Below are positions 36,101 through 48,344 of a stretch of DNA of 64,000 nt, piece by piece. A program made the translations under genes and the position numbers. How positions within the stretch are numbered: the stretch's first letter is position 1; each line of letters opens with the position of its first letter. Origin of the DNA: Equus caballus (lineage: Eukaryota > Chordata > Mammalia > Perissodactyla > Equidae); the NCBI RefSeq assembly GCF_041296265.1, contig NC_091693.1, positions 14,582,001-14,646,000 of the forward strand, in the 5' to 3' direction. The notes under the pieces are model-generated. The model did no database searches. It was given only the letters and a program-made list of their open reading frames with translations, and was not told where the DNA came from.

Positions 36101-39100
36101 TCAACAGGGCTTTGCCACTGAACCAGCTGTTGAGGATCACCACCTCTTTGAGCCTCTTTCAAGCAATTCAGGAAGGAGGAGACAATTCCAGACAGTCGGG
36201 AGCAAGGGAGTGTATGGAAAGGCCCTGAGGTGGTCATATGCCTGCTGTGTGTTCAAGGTGGAGCCTAGGGGCCAGTGTGGCTCCAGCAGCGTGATCAAGG
36301 GAGATAAGAGGAGGATACGGAGACAGAGAGGGAGGGGGAGGCCAGATCACTTAGAGCCTTTGGGGCCGATTTAAGGACTTAGAATTCTTTTCTGAGTGGG
36401 ATGGGGACCTATGGAGGCGCTGAGCAGTGGAATGACATGAGTCGTCTTATCTTTATGGGGATCTATCTGGCTGCTGAGTGGAGGATAGAGTGAGGGGGAG
36501 GTGGGAGTCAGGGAAGGGACTGCCAGGAAGACCCAGGAGGAAGCAGGTGAGAGCCAGGGGCCTCTTGGAAGCAGTAGAGGTGGTGAGACGTGGTCAGGTT
36601 CTGGGGGTATCTTGTAGCTTAAGCCAACAGGATTTCCTGATGGGCGCAACACAGGGTGTCAGAGAAAGGGGAGTGTCAGGAATGACTTGAGCAACTGCTG
36701 AAAGGAGCCGCCACGGACCATGGTGGGGAAAGATGAGGGTGGGGAGAGCAGGGGCCAGGCTAGAAGGAGGGCAGCAGGAGCCATGATTTTGTCATCTGTG
36801 ATGTGGGGAATGAGCGGTCCCCCTTTGTAGGACTGTCATGAATGTTACCTATGTTTATGGATGCTGCGTCATCAGCCCACGAGTTTCTGCCCCAGGGAAT
36901 GCATCTCGGCTGACCATGTGATGGCCTTGAGAGAAGATCTGGGCTCGTGGTTTTCACACTAGACTCCTGATGGCCACAGGGGCCAAGCTAGCCAAGGACG
37001 GTCATTGATCCCTCTCTTCCCCATCACTCAGCCCAGGAGACAGAATGCCTGAGTTCTGAGCCCAGTTCGGCCCCTGACTGGTGGTGGGCCCTCGAGCAAG
37101 CTACTTAACAACTCCTCTGCCTCTGTTTCCCATCTTGAAATGGGATGATGATGATAACACCACCTGCTTTGGGGATTTCCGTGGAGAAGTAAGGTGATCC
37201 AGATCGTAAACTCCTCGGCTGGTGTCAGGGGGCTAATCCACGGAAAGCAGTCAGGACAGCCAGGCTCGTAGTAAATGCTCAGTGCACACCAGGCCTTTGA
37301 ATCTTTTTGTTTAGAACATGTGGTTCAACAGTGAAAAGAAACGTATGGTGTCACTCTGCCCTCCTCATTACCTGGATGAGGACCTTGAGATCCTGAGAGG
37401 GAAGTAGAGATTGGCTCAGGCTGAGGAGGAGCCCTCCATCTCTCTCACTCCCAAGGGAGGAGCAGCCTTTTTCCAGAGGCTTGGGAGAGGTCCCTGCAGG
37501 TGTTTGAGCAAAAACAAGGTAGGAAAGGAGGTAGGACTCAGACTCCCAGGGTTCCTTCTAAATCTGAGATTGAAGGACTCTATGGCCAGGTCATCTAGAG
37601 TGCGACTCAAGAATGTGATCACCTCCAAGCCTGAGACCTGGAGGGACAGACATGGCTGTTTCCCTAGCCTTCCCAGACCCTGGTAATTCCTTCTCTCTAG
37701 CTCTTCTGACCTGTCAACGGGGAGCCATAGTGGAGATAAGGCCAAACTCAACTCAGACACCCATCAAATGGACCTCGAGGGGGTACCAGACGTGCGATGC
37801 TGGAGATATGTGTCAGGAGACGCTTCTGCTGGTAGACGTAGGTGCGTGGGCTGCACAAGAGGTACGGCCCCTGCGCTGGGTCCCGGGCCTCCCTGCCCTG
37901 GATTCTGTCCCTGCTTTCCTGCCCGGTTCCCCTTACACCTGGAACTCTAAACCCAACTCTTCTTCTTTCTGTGCCTTGCTTTCCCTTTCTGAAAACTGGG
38001 GGCAATAATAATACCTACCTTGCTGGGTGGTCGTGAGCCTAGCTTGATAGTCCGTGCCAAGGGCTGAGAGCAGAGCTGGCACAGGGGGACCCAATGGCTT
38101 CATTCAAGATTTATTGAGCATCTGCTGTGTGCCAGGCACCCTAGATCCCACTGCACCTGCCTTTGTGCAGCTTTAAGGCGGGTGAAACAGAAAAAAAAAC
38201 AACAACAAAGAGCAAGATATGGGTGTGGAGATAAGAGCTGTGGAGAGAAATCCTGCAAGGAAAGGAGAGAGCGAAACTGAGGGGAAGATTGCAACGTGAA
38301 AATGGGTGCTCAGGGGAGGTTCTGCTGCGAAGGTGACGTTGGCACAAGAACTGAGAGCTGGCAGCGCTGGAGGAGGACCCAGCCTCTGGGCCCTCCACCG
38401 TCTTCCCCACATTCCAGATGACCTGTGCTCTTGTTTTTGCTCAGGGAACCTGCACTCACCCTCTGCCTGCTGAGCTCCTGCCTCCCTCGGAGCCTCCCTC
38501 CCTCAGCCCGGCTCTCACTGTCTCACCCCTCAGGACACAGATCACTCATAGTGGGGAGCAAGGGCTGCACCCAGATCAGGACACATGAATCCCCGACTGT
38601 CACCGTCCACTCGGGGCCCCCCGGAATGCTCGTCGCCTCCTACGCCCGGTTCTGCTCCTCCAGCGGGTGCAACGGGGCCAACAACAGCAGTGCCCTGTTG
38701 GATGCCATCCCCCGTCCAGGTGTGGGATCCCAGCATGCTGGGTGGGACCAGGGACACGCATAGATGGGGCCCCAGTGACAAGAGGCTCCGCGGCTCAAAG
38801 AAGGTGGCTTCAGGGAGGAGCAGAGCTGTGCACCCCAACCTTCTCTTTGCTCTCCAGCTCCCCCTGTCCCAGGAGACCTGCAGTGTCCTGCCTGTGTTGA
38901 GTTGTTTGGATCCTGCTCACAAAACTCAGAAAATGTTACCTGCCCCAAGGGCACCATTGGTTGTTACCGTGGTTCCATTGATCTCAGGGGAGGTGAGTGC
39001 TGATGGTCTCAAGGATGACGGGATTAGGATCTGGATTCACTGGTCCTGAGGTTGGAGGTGGCCTGAGTTCCTGACTCACGGGTTTGGGGGTGGAGGGGAC

Positions 39101-39577
39101 TGGGGACCCCGATGTCCAGGTCTAGGGGAGGAGGGAACTAAGAGGCTGATCTCCTGGTCTGACCAGGGAGAGGGCGCATCTGGGATTCCTGGGTCTTAGG
39201 AATTTCAGTGGGCTGTGCTTTGAGTTCTCTGACTTAATCTTCATTCTCTAGGTGAGCTGTCCTCCTCATTCAAGCTTCAGGGTTGCATGGCCCAACCTTC
39301 CGGATATCTGTTGAACCATGTCCGCAATATTGGGGTCTTCTCCGTGTTTGAGACCTCTTGGTATAAGAATGAGACTGAGAAAGAGAAGGAGAATGAGAAA
39401 CATAATGAGAATGAGAAACAGAATGAGAAGGAGCATCAGTTTCCCCCCCAAGCTGGAGCTGCCCCTTCCTCCTACACGGCTTTGGTGGCACTGGGGCTAT
39501 CCTTAGCCCTTTGGTGTGGGGTGCCCTCCCTGCTGACCCCATTTCCCCTTGATTCTTTGCCCCTCCTAACCCCCTAA
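33120..39577 (+). CDS. CD177: CD177-like GPI-anchored Ly6/uPAR glycoprotein, copy 2 (nine coding exons)
   Basis: Exons: 33120-33171, 33247-33390, 33661-33846, 34114-34233, 34435-34551, 37701-37841, 38534-38719, 38858-38992 and 39252-39577. All introns are GT-AG and phase 1, and the coding sum is 1407 nt (468 residues; human CD177 is about 437). Order: signal peptide 1-21, LU domain 1 (22-118), domain 2 (128-206), domain 3 (207-310), domain 4 (320-395), a Lys/Glu/Asn stalk (399-422), then a hydrophobic GPI-type tail (436-456). Human CD177 (HNA-2/NB1) is a neutrophil surface protein that binds PECAM-1 and holds proteinase 3; the role here is inferred. It lies upstream of TEX101 in the same orientation, as in human. 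Oddities: a length-expanded stalk, a divergent block in exon 2, a solo LTR in intron 5, and an L1 fragment replacing the distal promoter. About seven N-glycosylation sequons are present, none shared with copy 1. Confidence 0.92.
33270..33338 (+). other. Hyperdivergent block of CD177 copy 2 exon 2
   Basis: These 23 codons begin right after the first cysteine of LU domain 1. The matching block of copy 1 is 7429-7361. Roughly 26 of 69 bases differ, with only about three silent changes, while the neighbouring intron 1, intron 2 and the second half of the exon are nearly identical. Confidence 0.75.
34745..35075. repeat. Imperfect CA-rich simple array
   Basis: Units such as CATACCACA/CACACA. It is the counterpart of the GT array of copy 1 and of the CA array at 51.4 kb. 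Open His/Thr frames across it are spurious. Confidence 0.85.
35540..36106 (+). mobile_element. Solo LTR, class I ERV type, in CD177 copy 2 intron 5
   Basis: A 567-bp insertion beginning TGACAAATAAAA and ending GTCAACA, flanked by the 4-bp repeat GGGC (35536-35539 and 36107-36110). It carries a TATA-like GTATATAACC near 35957 and AATAAA near 36050. The uninterrupted site is visible in copy 1 ('gggctctgccactg' on its minus strand). The 4-bp duplication fits gammaretrovirus-like ERVs. Its absence from copy 1 makes it younger than the duplication, unless it was lost from copy 1 by conversion. Confidence 0.85.
39005..39215 (+). repeat. MSR1-like minisatellite remnant in CD177 copy 2 intron 8
   Basis: Degenerate units such as 'gatctggattcactggtcct' and 'gggattcctgggtcttagga'. 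The same feature occurs in intron 8 of copy 1 and the relic. Confidence 0.45.
39365..39436 (+). repeat. Degenerate tandem repeat encoding the charged stalk
   Basis: GAGAAN/AATGAG-type units encode residues 399-422, rich in Lys, Glu and Asn (core [14 protein letters not shown]). The array lies between LU domain 4 and the GPI signal and keeps frame. It is absent from copy 1. Confidence 0.8.
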
Positions 39578-39751
39578 ACCCAACCCTCCCTCTGACCTCA
39601 TAACCCAACACTGGATTATTTTCCCATCCTCTCCATGAATTATCATCCACACACACTTTGTGGCCTGATGACACATATGGAAGGGCCTGGGAGCAGCTGG
39701 ACTTGCCCTGTGGGAGAGTTGACATTCAAGCAGTGGCCACATGTGTCTGAT

Positions 39752-39757
39752 AATAAA
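39752..39757 (+). terminator. Polyadenylation signal of CD177 copy 2
   Basis: AATAAA lies 175 bp after the stop. A counterpart ('ccacaataaaatct') sits at the same place in the decayed third copy. Confidence 0.7.
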
Positions 39758-39769
39758 GACATCGTCCTT

Positions 39770-40815
39770 TCCCCCAGTGCTGGGGTTTCTCTATGTGAGG
39801 GGAGGGGAGGGCAGGACACCCAGAAATCTGGCACAGGGGAGGAGAGGAATCTGTGGGAGATTCCCCATCTCAGGTCCATCCTTCACTGGTCTGGTACATG
39901 TCTCCATTCCAGCTTGGGTGGCAGCAGAGACTTTAGGGTGCGGCCAACAAAGCTATTTGGACATCACCATGACTTGGGAGGTGAAGATGGACTTCACCCA
40001 ATGGGGCTTCTACTTAGCATTCAGGGACCCAGCACAAACAGAGGGCTCACCCCACGTGAATATCTTGACATAAGGGTTTGCTTGAAGTAGAGAAACAAGT
40101 GGGTTTGCACAGTTTCCTGAGGCTGATATCCTTGGGTCTGTTATCATCCAGGCCTGAAAGGCTGAGAAGAGGTTATTACCATTGCTAGAGTCTGGAGGGA
40201 GGGATGGGAGAGGTTTAGAGAGACCTGCCTGACAGGAGCTCTGATCTCAGGCTGAATAATCCGTCCAGCCCACAGTGACACTACAGGAGGGGAGCTAGGG
40301 AGTTAATACCCCAACCTGACTCAGTGTCCTCCCTCTGGTCTCCTGTTGGGGCTCCCCATTGACTGAACGCAGGAGGAAGCCAGGAGAGCCCATTGATGCA
40401 GTTCTCATAGCTCTGCCACCCACAGTGCAGGGCAGGGGGGAGAAGAGGAGAGAGTGAATCTGGAGAAGGAAACAGAAAGTGTCCAGCACAGCCCACCCTT
40501 TTCCTCCCCAGTATCCACCCTTTTCCTTTGTCCAAATGAAAATCAGAGTCCTCAATATTGAAGGCACACAATTCCCATCTGTTACCTAATCATTGTAACG
40601 TGGTTTGCTAAGGACAATGAATCATACTCCCACAGTGTTAGCTGAACAGTTCTTCAAATACCATAGTGAGAGGAGGATGGAGAATAAAATCCTGTAAAAC
40701 AAAGCTGCGAGCATCCTGGGTGTGGACCTGGTGGTAATCAGCTGCCTTACTCTACCACCCGTTCCACAGTCCTTACCACCTGCCAACACCTAGTTTAAAC
40801 AACTCTTGTGTGATG
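39770..40815. other. 3' flank of CD177 copy 2, nothing recognised
   Basis: Frames of 90-110 codons here show no LU cysteines and no splice context. Confidence 0.4.
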
Positions 40816-40819
40816 CAAA

Positions 40820-43800
40820 TCTTCATTCTGATGGGAAGAGAGTGTTTGATGGGCTTGTCTTTATTGAGTTTCTGCAGTCTTCCACTAAACAGGGCCACTT
40901 GCCAATGAAATAGGAAGATGTACGCACGAACATATCACTTGGCTGCCAGAGTCCTCCTTGACCCAGCAGCCCAACCTCCCTCTGGTAGTCAGGTCCCCTC
41001 TGGCAATCAGCGCAGCGACCCTCTTCGCTGCCTGTTGTTTGAGCAGCATGAGGAGCACAAAATGGCCAGGGGGCAGTCATGACTTCCAATTGATTGGAAC
41101 TATGATGGGATTCCTCACCCACACCAACTCCAAAGTCACAGGGAGCAGAAGCAAAAGTCCTTTAAGTGGGCTGTTGGTGTACTAGAGGGAGGGGGCACTC
41201 CCTTATCCCCCCTTGTTTCATGGGCTCCTACATTCTGGCTATGGGGGAAGTGACATGATAGCCTGGCCACTGGTTTAAGAAATACAGCATTTCCTGTTGG
41301 GTGACAGGGTACTGTATCTCACCTGGTGCCCTCTTAAGCCATCATGGGCCATTCCACATCCTGAAAGGCCAACTGTCTCTGTGTAGTGGAGCAAGCTCTT
41401 GGTTTTGAGTTGATTGCCTCACTTCCTTTGCCTTAAAATGTATCCCCTCATTGGAAACAATACTTCATGGGGTACCATAGCAATAGAAAACACATTTTGT
41501 AAGTTCTCAAATGGCAGTATTGACAGAAGCATTGAGTACAAGGAGGGCAAATCAGAGACCACAGTTTGTGTCTGTCTCTGTGGGGATAAACCTCAGTCCC
41601 CTCCATGATGGGGCATATCTTGTGTAGCCCTGGCAAAGAATGATGCCCTAACGGTCTTAGCGTTGGCCTCTACCTTTGTTGTCTGAACACTGAGTACAGT
41701 CATAGCCAGGTCAGCCTTCGGGTGAGTGAGCCCATTTGTTGTAACCATGCACAGCCTCCACCCCTGCCCACATGGCCATTTTGCGCATGGGCCCAGTGAG
41801 CAAGCACTGATGGGGAAAGCAGCTGATTGACACTGTCCACTACATACCAAGAGCTTCCTCCTCAGTGCATGGGTCTCATGCACATTCATGTGGGTTGTGA
41901 ACTTCTCCACATTCTGTGCCCATCCCCGGAGGACCATCCACATATCCTCCCTGTCTTAATTTTATGCTTTTATTCTTTCCAAGTCCTTGATCAGGTGGCT
42001 CACTATGGATCCATGCAGAAGTTGACCTAAGTACGTCCCTTTCTCCCACAAGGTGGACCCATGGAATTTTGCCACCTGAAGGATTTCCCTACATCACACC
42101 TTAGGGCCATATTTACGGAGTGCTAATGCAGCAGCCATCCACTTCCGTTCGGAGCCAGCTCACCATGCAGATCCACCCATAAGCCCAGTCTGAACTTTCC
42201 CTCCTCTGTAAACAGATCAGAGAATTCCCACGAATCCACAGTGTGAGTGGAGGCAGGGGCAGGAGGAGCAGGTGACATGGTCGTCTGGGCCACCTGCTGG
42301 GGCTTTCACCTGTGCTCTTCATTCCTGCTTGAGCCTGATCCCATACACACCTTTTTAACAGATGCTGCATGCTCCTGTGCATGCCCAATGTCATGGTTTG
42401 GTAGCTGGGACAGCACCCAATACATCATGTGCAGTTCAGGTCACAATGCCCTTGGTGTCCAGTCATCAAGTATTGAGACTCCACTGGGACCCAGTAATAA
42501 GCCAGGAATGCTTTCCAAATGAAGGGTAGTTATTTGTAGAAGGAGATATACCTTTGCTCCAAAACCCTGAGGTTATGCACTGTGATTATCCTGTGATCTC
42601 TTTATGTCACAGAAACTTTCCATGACATCAGGTCTGTTGGGTCATATGGTCCAAGGTTCATGGCATCTGGGTTTCCAGCATGAGCTTTCATCAGAGCCCT
42701 TTCTTGATCTAGGATCCACTCAAAACTGGCAACTTAGGGGTTCCCTCACAAATGAGTAGGAGTAGTGTATCAAATGTGCTACATTTTCTCCCCCAAAGTC
42801 TAAGGGACCTATCTCTTTGGATTAAGGCAGCCATACAAGGTGTAGCAAATTGTCTATCAGTTTAGAAGGAATATTGGAACAAGCCCCAGACCCACAGGCC
42901 CCTAGGATTTACACCAGTGTGATGGAGGGCCGGATGTTGCACAGTTTATCTCCCACCCTCTGGCATACATGTGTCGTATCCCTGAATCATCAAGGATGCT
43001 TGCTATTTCTTGATCACTGTGTCTGATTAAATAACATAAATTCATCAACGAAGCGAACAAGCATGATGTTCTGCAGAAAATCAGATGCTCAAGGTCCCTC
43101 TGGACTATATTGTAGAAGAAAGCAGAAGAGCTGACCAAAACATGAGGCCAGAAGTGAAGAGGTACTCTTCTTCCCAATATGAATGTAAATGCTTCTGATG
43201 ATCTCTGCGAATAAATACGGAAAAATGAATTGTTAGATCTGTAACTGCATATCCAGAGTCTATAAGAAACCACACCCGGAATGGCAGCTGAATTTGTCAT
43301 GGCCACTTACATTTGCCATAACCTGTTGTCATTCTCCAATCCCTTCTGCCTTTTCCAGTGACTGAACAGGCAAGGTAAATGGAGATGTGGTAGCCATCTC
43401 AACTCCCACATCTCTCAAGCTTTGTTAGCACTTATCTCAGAAATTCCCCCAGGGGGGCATTACTGGTCCTAATTTACTGTCTTGGCAGTGATAGTATCAG
43501 AAGCATCAATTGGCCTTTCCTCCCATAATAGCCCTCACACCATGGGTCAGGGAACCTACGTGGGGGCTTTTCCACTTACCTATTCCTATTACACATTCTG
43601 GGATGATATAAATAACAAGATGAGGATGTGGTCTACTGGGAAAGAGACTTGAGCCAAAAGTCCATCTATGCCCTGACCTGGTTCACGGTGAGGAGTAGCA
43701 TGCGTCACCATCCACATAATCTCTACAAGGCCTGAGCATTTCCCCTTAACCAGAGCCCAGCTCCCCAGGTGCATGGTGCCTGGTCCCTCCAGTGTAGGGG

Positions 43801-45700
43801 AAGATTTACTGTCTACACGTGTGGTTGTGCTGCAGGTCCTTCTCAAACAGACCCACCCTCCCCTCTCATTCATGGGGTTCCAGGACTGTGAACCAGCTCA
43901 GTCTGGGAACTGGAAAAGACGTCAACAATACCCGCCATGGTGACTCAAGTCATATTTCTTCCCATCAGAACTAGAAATCTCCACTGCTATCAAGCAGCAC
44001 CTTAGTAGGCTTCCCATTGATTTCACTTTTAGGGCCCCTCTGGTCATTGAGCTTTACCACACATCTCTGCCTGTCAAAATTTGATGGTTTTTTGCTCCGC
44101 GGTTTGTTTTAGTGATTGGGGCCACTTTGTCTCTGCATGCTCAGTGTCACCACTTGGCCACTCCGGGATCCTCTTTTTCCAGCATCTTCCATCAGCATCT
44201 TCTGTCTCAGGGATGAGCCACCAGAGAACTCTTGATGTGTCCCCTCCTCCCTGTATTTCTTAATGACTTCCCAGGGGATATGGTAAGGAGGTGACTGAGG
44301 AGGCTGCACATGACAGACTCATTCCACCTTTTGCGCGTTCCCAAACTTGGGACTCTATTTCTCTCCAACGTGCCAGAGAAATTCTAGCACAGACTTCAGA
44401 TGTTAACTCACTACCCTAGCAGACTAGTAATGATGTTCCCAGATGCTTGAGCCAACAGCTTAAAGCCTATATCCCATGTGAAAGAATCAGTCCCATCAAG
44501 CCTTCTTCTTGGTCCTATTTGGTCTCACACCCTTAGAATCTCTATCAGTCAGGGTCCAGGCAGGAGTCAGAAGCCACATGGTAATTTTAACAGGAATGTT
44601 CAATATTAAGAATAGTTAACTAGTAACAGGGGATTAGAGTTAACAGGGATCTGTTACTGAAAGGTGAAGGGAATTCTAAAGAAGAAGGGAATAGCAGACA
44701 CAGCCAGCAACCTCTACCACTAACTGGGCCTGGAGAGAAGCCCTTCCTCCTGCCATGTCCCTCTGGCGCCCTCTACTGGCAAAGCCTGAAGTCACACCAG
44801 GAAGATGATGAAAGATGCCTGCAAGATCCAGCAGGGCGATGGCGAGAGGATGTGGAGCTGAGAGGCAATAAATGCATCACTGGCACAGAATCTATTCACA
44901 CCTATGCTCTGGGGCTCCTGCCGGTGCATGTTGGTGAGGTCCTGTAACACTCTCAGGGTGTGGCGTGCTCTTCCCAGACCAGGCCCTGTGCTCATCTGGG
45001 CTGTGGTAGAACCTCATTCTTGTTGGGGGTCAGGAGGAGAACAAGCATTCTTTTGCGAGGTAACTGCCACAGGAGCATGACTGGCATGCTTTTATGCAGG
45101 GGAAGGCTGGTTCCCTCAGATGGGAGATAGGGGGCTCTTCATTGGCAGCCACGTGTGGTGGATTTGGTCTGTTCCAGGTCTCCATCCCATGTCTGAGGGT
45201 CACATTGCATTCTCCACCAGTGCCTTCACCTTAGCACAACCTGGCAGGGTTGAACGCTTACCTGGAGGTGAAACTCTGCAACCCTTTCTCTCAGGCTTGG
45301 GCTTGGTCCTCAGCTATATCTGCCCTGGGACTACAGGTGACAAAGGATACTCTGCCAAGGAAGCTTTCTGGTTGTCCATCACTTTCCCATTTGGACATTC
45401 TCATCTTTCAATTGCTCCTATTCTCCAGGTTAGCACTCTAATCATCCAAAGAAACCAACTGACTCTGCAATCAACATAGTCACTGTGGTTGCCGTAGTAA
45501 CAAAGTGCCACAGCCACTTCAACTCCCCAAACCTAGTTTCTCCTTGCATTTCTTTCACTGCTACCACCAGTGTTAATCTGAGCAATTGTGAAATTATCAT
45601 AGGACTTGTCTCACCTGTGCCCCATCTTCCTCCATCAAGGTGGTTATGTCTGTGCTTCTCCTATGTGGTGGAAACCTAACCCCAGAATACAATTTTATTG
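40820..45700 (-). mobile_element. ERVL-type endogenous retrovirus fossil, antisense
   Basis: The minus strand at about 42900-43310 resembles the reverse-transcriptase part of ERVL pol (phrases FFYNIVQRDLEHL and IRHMYARGWEIN). Flanking non-coding sequence is consistent in style, but both ends are approximate. Repeated 'tcagggtccagcaggaa'-type starts near 44545 and 45740 may mark LTR or repeat edges. It is very old and thoroughly broken. Confidence 0.45.
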
Positions 45701-46384
45701 GTCTGTTTCTGGGTGTCACTCCTGATCCTAATTATTGAATTGATCAGGGTCCCAGCAGGAAATGAATAGTCTACACAAATTGGGTAATCTGAGTAGAATT
45801 TATTAAAGGAACTGCTGCTTACAAATGTAACATTGGATCCAGAGTCAGCACAAAGGATGGTGCAGGAGTTGAGAGTAATCCTGTATTTTAAATATATAGT
45901 TTGTTGCGACAATACATAACAGAGAGTCAGGACCACTGTGAACCTAGGTCAGGTTGCGCACTGCACAAAGGCTCTGTGTCCAGGGCGGGTGCCATGCACT
46001 TCATAGTTATATAACCAGTATAAAAAGGTTCAATACTGAAATGAGGAGAAGGCTCCTTTCTACATAAATCCACATCTGAGTGCCACACACACTAATGGTG
46101 TGCTGGTAAAACATTTAACAAATGGTTCCCCAAGGGGAGAAAAAAAAGCTCTGATTTGTTTAGCATTTGCCAATTTCCATGGTGTAAATACTTTTACCAT
46201 GGTTCATTTCAAGCTACCATGATGTCACTGAACACGGAGTTGGGAAGAAATGCCCAAGAGCAACCATCATATAATATTGAGACCATACAGATACGATAGA
46301 TGTTAATAAGCTCAAGAGCACAGGTAATAGTAAAATGTATGAAGATAATTAGGAAGGAACGATTTTTGAGTATTTGTTACCTTT

Positions 46385-46397
46385 GTTTTAATATAAT

Positions 46398-46428
<31 letters not shown>

Positions 46429-46895
46429 TTTTTTAAGACTTTAGTTTTTCCTTTTTCTCCCCAAATCCCCCCGGTACATAGTTGTGTATTCTTCATCGTG
46501 GGTCCTTCTAGTTGCGGCATGTGGGACACTGCCTCAGCGTGGTTTGATGAGCAGTGCCATGTCCGCGCCCAGGATTCGAACCAACGAAACACTGGGCCGC
46601 CTGCAGCAGAGCGCGCGAACTTAACCACCCGGTCACGGGGCCAGCCCTTTTTTTTTTTTTAAAGATTTTATAATATAATTTATATATTTAGTTTTTTGAG
46701 GAAGATTAGCCCTGAGCTAACATCCGTGCCCATCTTCCTCTACTTCACATGTGGGACGCCCGCCACAGCATGGCTTTGATAAGCAGTGAGTAGGTCCACA
46801 CCCGGGATCTGAACCACTGAACCCCAGGCCACTGAGGTGGAGTGTGTGAACTTAACCGCTATGCCACCAGGCAGGCCCCGTTTTAATACAATTTA
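46385..46895 (-). mobile_element. ERE SINE nested in another ERE SINE, antisense
   Basis: Two antisense ERE bodies lie at 46430-46647 and 46648-46879. The repeat GTTTTAATATAATTTA / GTTTTAATACAATTTA at 46385-46400 and 46880-46895 flanks the pair as a single target duplication. One SINE therefore appears to have landed in the poly-T tail of the other. A TTTA microsatellite (46396-46432) adjoins. Confidence 0.8.
46400..46432. repeat. (TTTA)n microsatellite
   Basis: About eight TTTA/TTAT units at the start of the nested ERE tail. Confidence 0.9.
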
Positions 46896-46915
46896 GCTGT
46901 AAGTTCATATAATTT

Positions 46916-47158
46916 TTTTTTTTTTTTTTGAGGAAGAATAGCCCTGAGCTAACTGCAGCCAATCCTCCTCTTTTGGCTGAGGAAGACTGGTCCTGAGCTA
47001 ACATCCATGCCCATCTTCCTCTACTTTATATGTGTGATGCCTACCACAGCATAGCATGCCAAGCAGTGCCATGTCCACACCCAGGATCCAAACCGGCGAA
47101 CCCCGGGCTGCCACAGCAGAATGTGCATGCTTAATTGCTGTGCTACTGGGCCGGCCCC
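46916..47158 (-). mobile_element. ERE SINE, antisense
   Basis: Poly-T, then 'gaggaagaatagccctgagc' and an end at GGGCCGGCCCC. TATAATT-like repeats lie on both sides. The tail phrase occurs twice. Confidence 0.85.
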
Positions 47159-48005
47159 TATAATTTAATTTTTAATAATGGCTGTGGGTTTAGCAACTGG
47201 CTTGTGAAATTCCTGAAAATTTAAACATTGGCTCTCGTGGACCAGTCGGAGTCAGATCCAGCACGCTACTACCCACACCCCTTGAGAGAGCCAGTGAGTG
47301 TACACATGTTGGCATGACTATACCCTGCCCTGAGAGCACTTGAGGATCCTCTGAGCTCTCAATTCTTTTGAAACTGATTCTTGGCCTCCCTTCTGTCTCT
47401 GAACCCATCAGGGTACCCTCACCTCTGGGTGGGTGGGTAAAGGACCAAGTGTGGTCACTGCCAGAAAAATGTGCACTCCAATAGCCAAAGTGTGTGGTGT
47501 GTGAGCACTGAGACCATCGGCTCTGTGGGTCTCCCTATTATGGCTTGAGAAGCCACCCAACATGGTCAAGGGGCAGCCACCCACAGTTCCAAAGACATAA
47601 GAAGGCTAGATTCTCCTGGTAGAAGAAAGGTGGTAAAAGAGAAAGCAACGGGCGCAGGCCACTGAAAGCTGACAAAAAATCAGAAACAATAGACAAAATT
47701 CTTTCTATGCTCTGTACTGGCCTGTGACCACTCAGATGAGACAACTACAAAACTTGGGTGACCAGAGCCATATATTTCATCTGACTTTTTTTTAACTCTT
47801 ACAAACCTTCCAATGAGAAAGATTAATAAGGATACTCAGATTTATATATGAACCCAGCCAAGAACCAATCAGTAACTTTTCAACCCCAAACTTATGCTTA
47901 AATTGAATATAAGCTCATAGTTGTACTTCCTGTTAAAGCATTTTAGTTGAGCTCTAGCCAACCTGTCAGAGAGTTCTCTTTTGCTAACAAGAAAAACACT
48001 CACTG
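47159..48005. other. Intergenic, nothing recognised
   Basis: No gene or nameable repeat between the ERE copies. Confidence 0.35.
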
Positions 48006-48269
48006 GAGGCCGGCCCTGTGGCTGGGTGGTGAAGTTCGTGCACTCTGCTTTGCGGCCCAGGGTTTTGCTGGTTCGGATCCTGGGCGTGGTCATGGCACAG
48101 CTCATCAGGCCATGCTGAGGCAGTGTCCCACACAGCACAACCAGAGACACTCACAACTAGAATATACAACTATGTACTGGGGGGCTTTGGGGAGAAGAAG
48201 AAGGGAAAAAAGGAAGATTGGCAACAGTTGTTAGCTCAGGTGGCAATCTTTTAAAAAAAGAAATAAAAA
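48006..48269 (+). mobile_element. ERE SINE, sense
   Basis: Starts AGGCCGGCCCTGTGGC, has GGTTCGGATCC and ends in an A-rich tail. It is flanked by similar 'cactcactgg'/'actcagtgg' sequence. Confidence 0.85.
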
Positions 48270-48344
48270 TACTCAGTGGTCACGTGTCATGTCTAAGATT
48301 TTTCTTCAACACTACTTTCCCCAGGTCCAGCCACAAATGGTCAT

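Larger units (their letters stand above)
34552..37700 (+). other. Intron 5 of CD177 copy 2 (repeat-rich)
   Basis: Holds a CA-rich array (34745-35075), sequence shared with the other two copies, a solo LTR (35540-36106), the old interspersed repeat (about 36110-36700) and a MIR (about 37045-37310). Relative to copy 1 it lacks about 1.55 kb immediately before the CA array. Confidence 0.65.

Noticed and set aside
39741-40090. 110-151 codon frames after CD177 copy 2
   Set aside because: They lie past the poly(A) signal and lack LU cysteine spacing or splice context.
46300-46662. 120-codon frame
   Set aside because: It runs through a TTTA microsatellite and an antisense ERE SINE.
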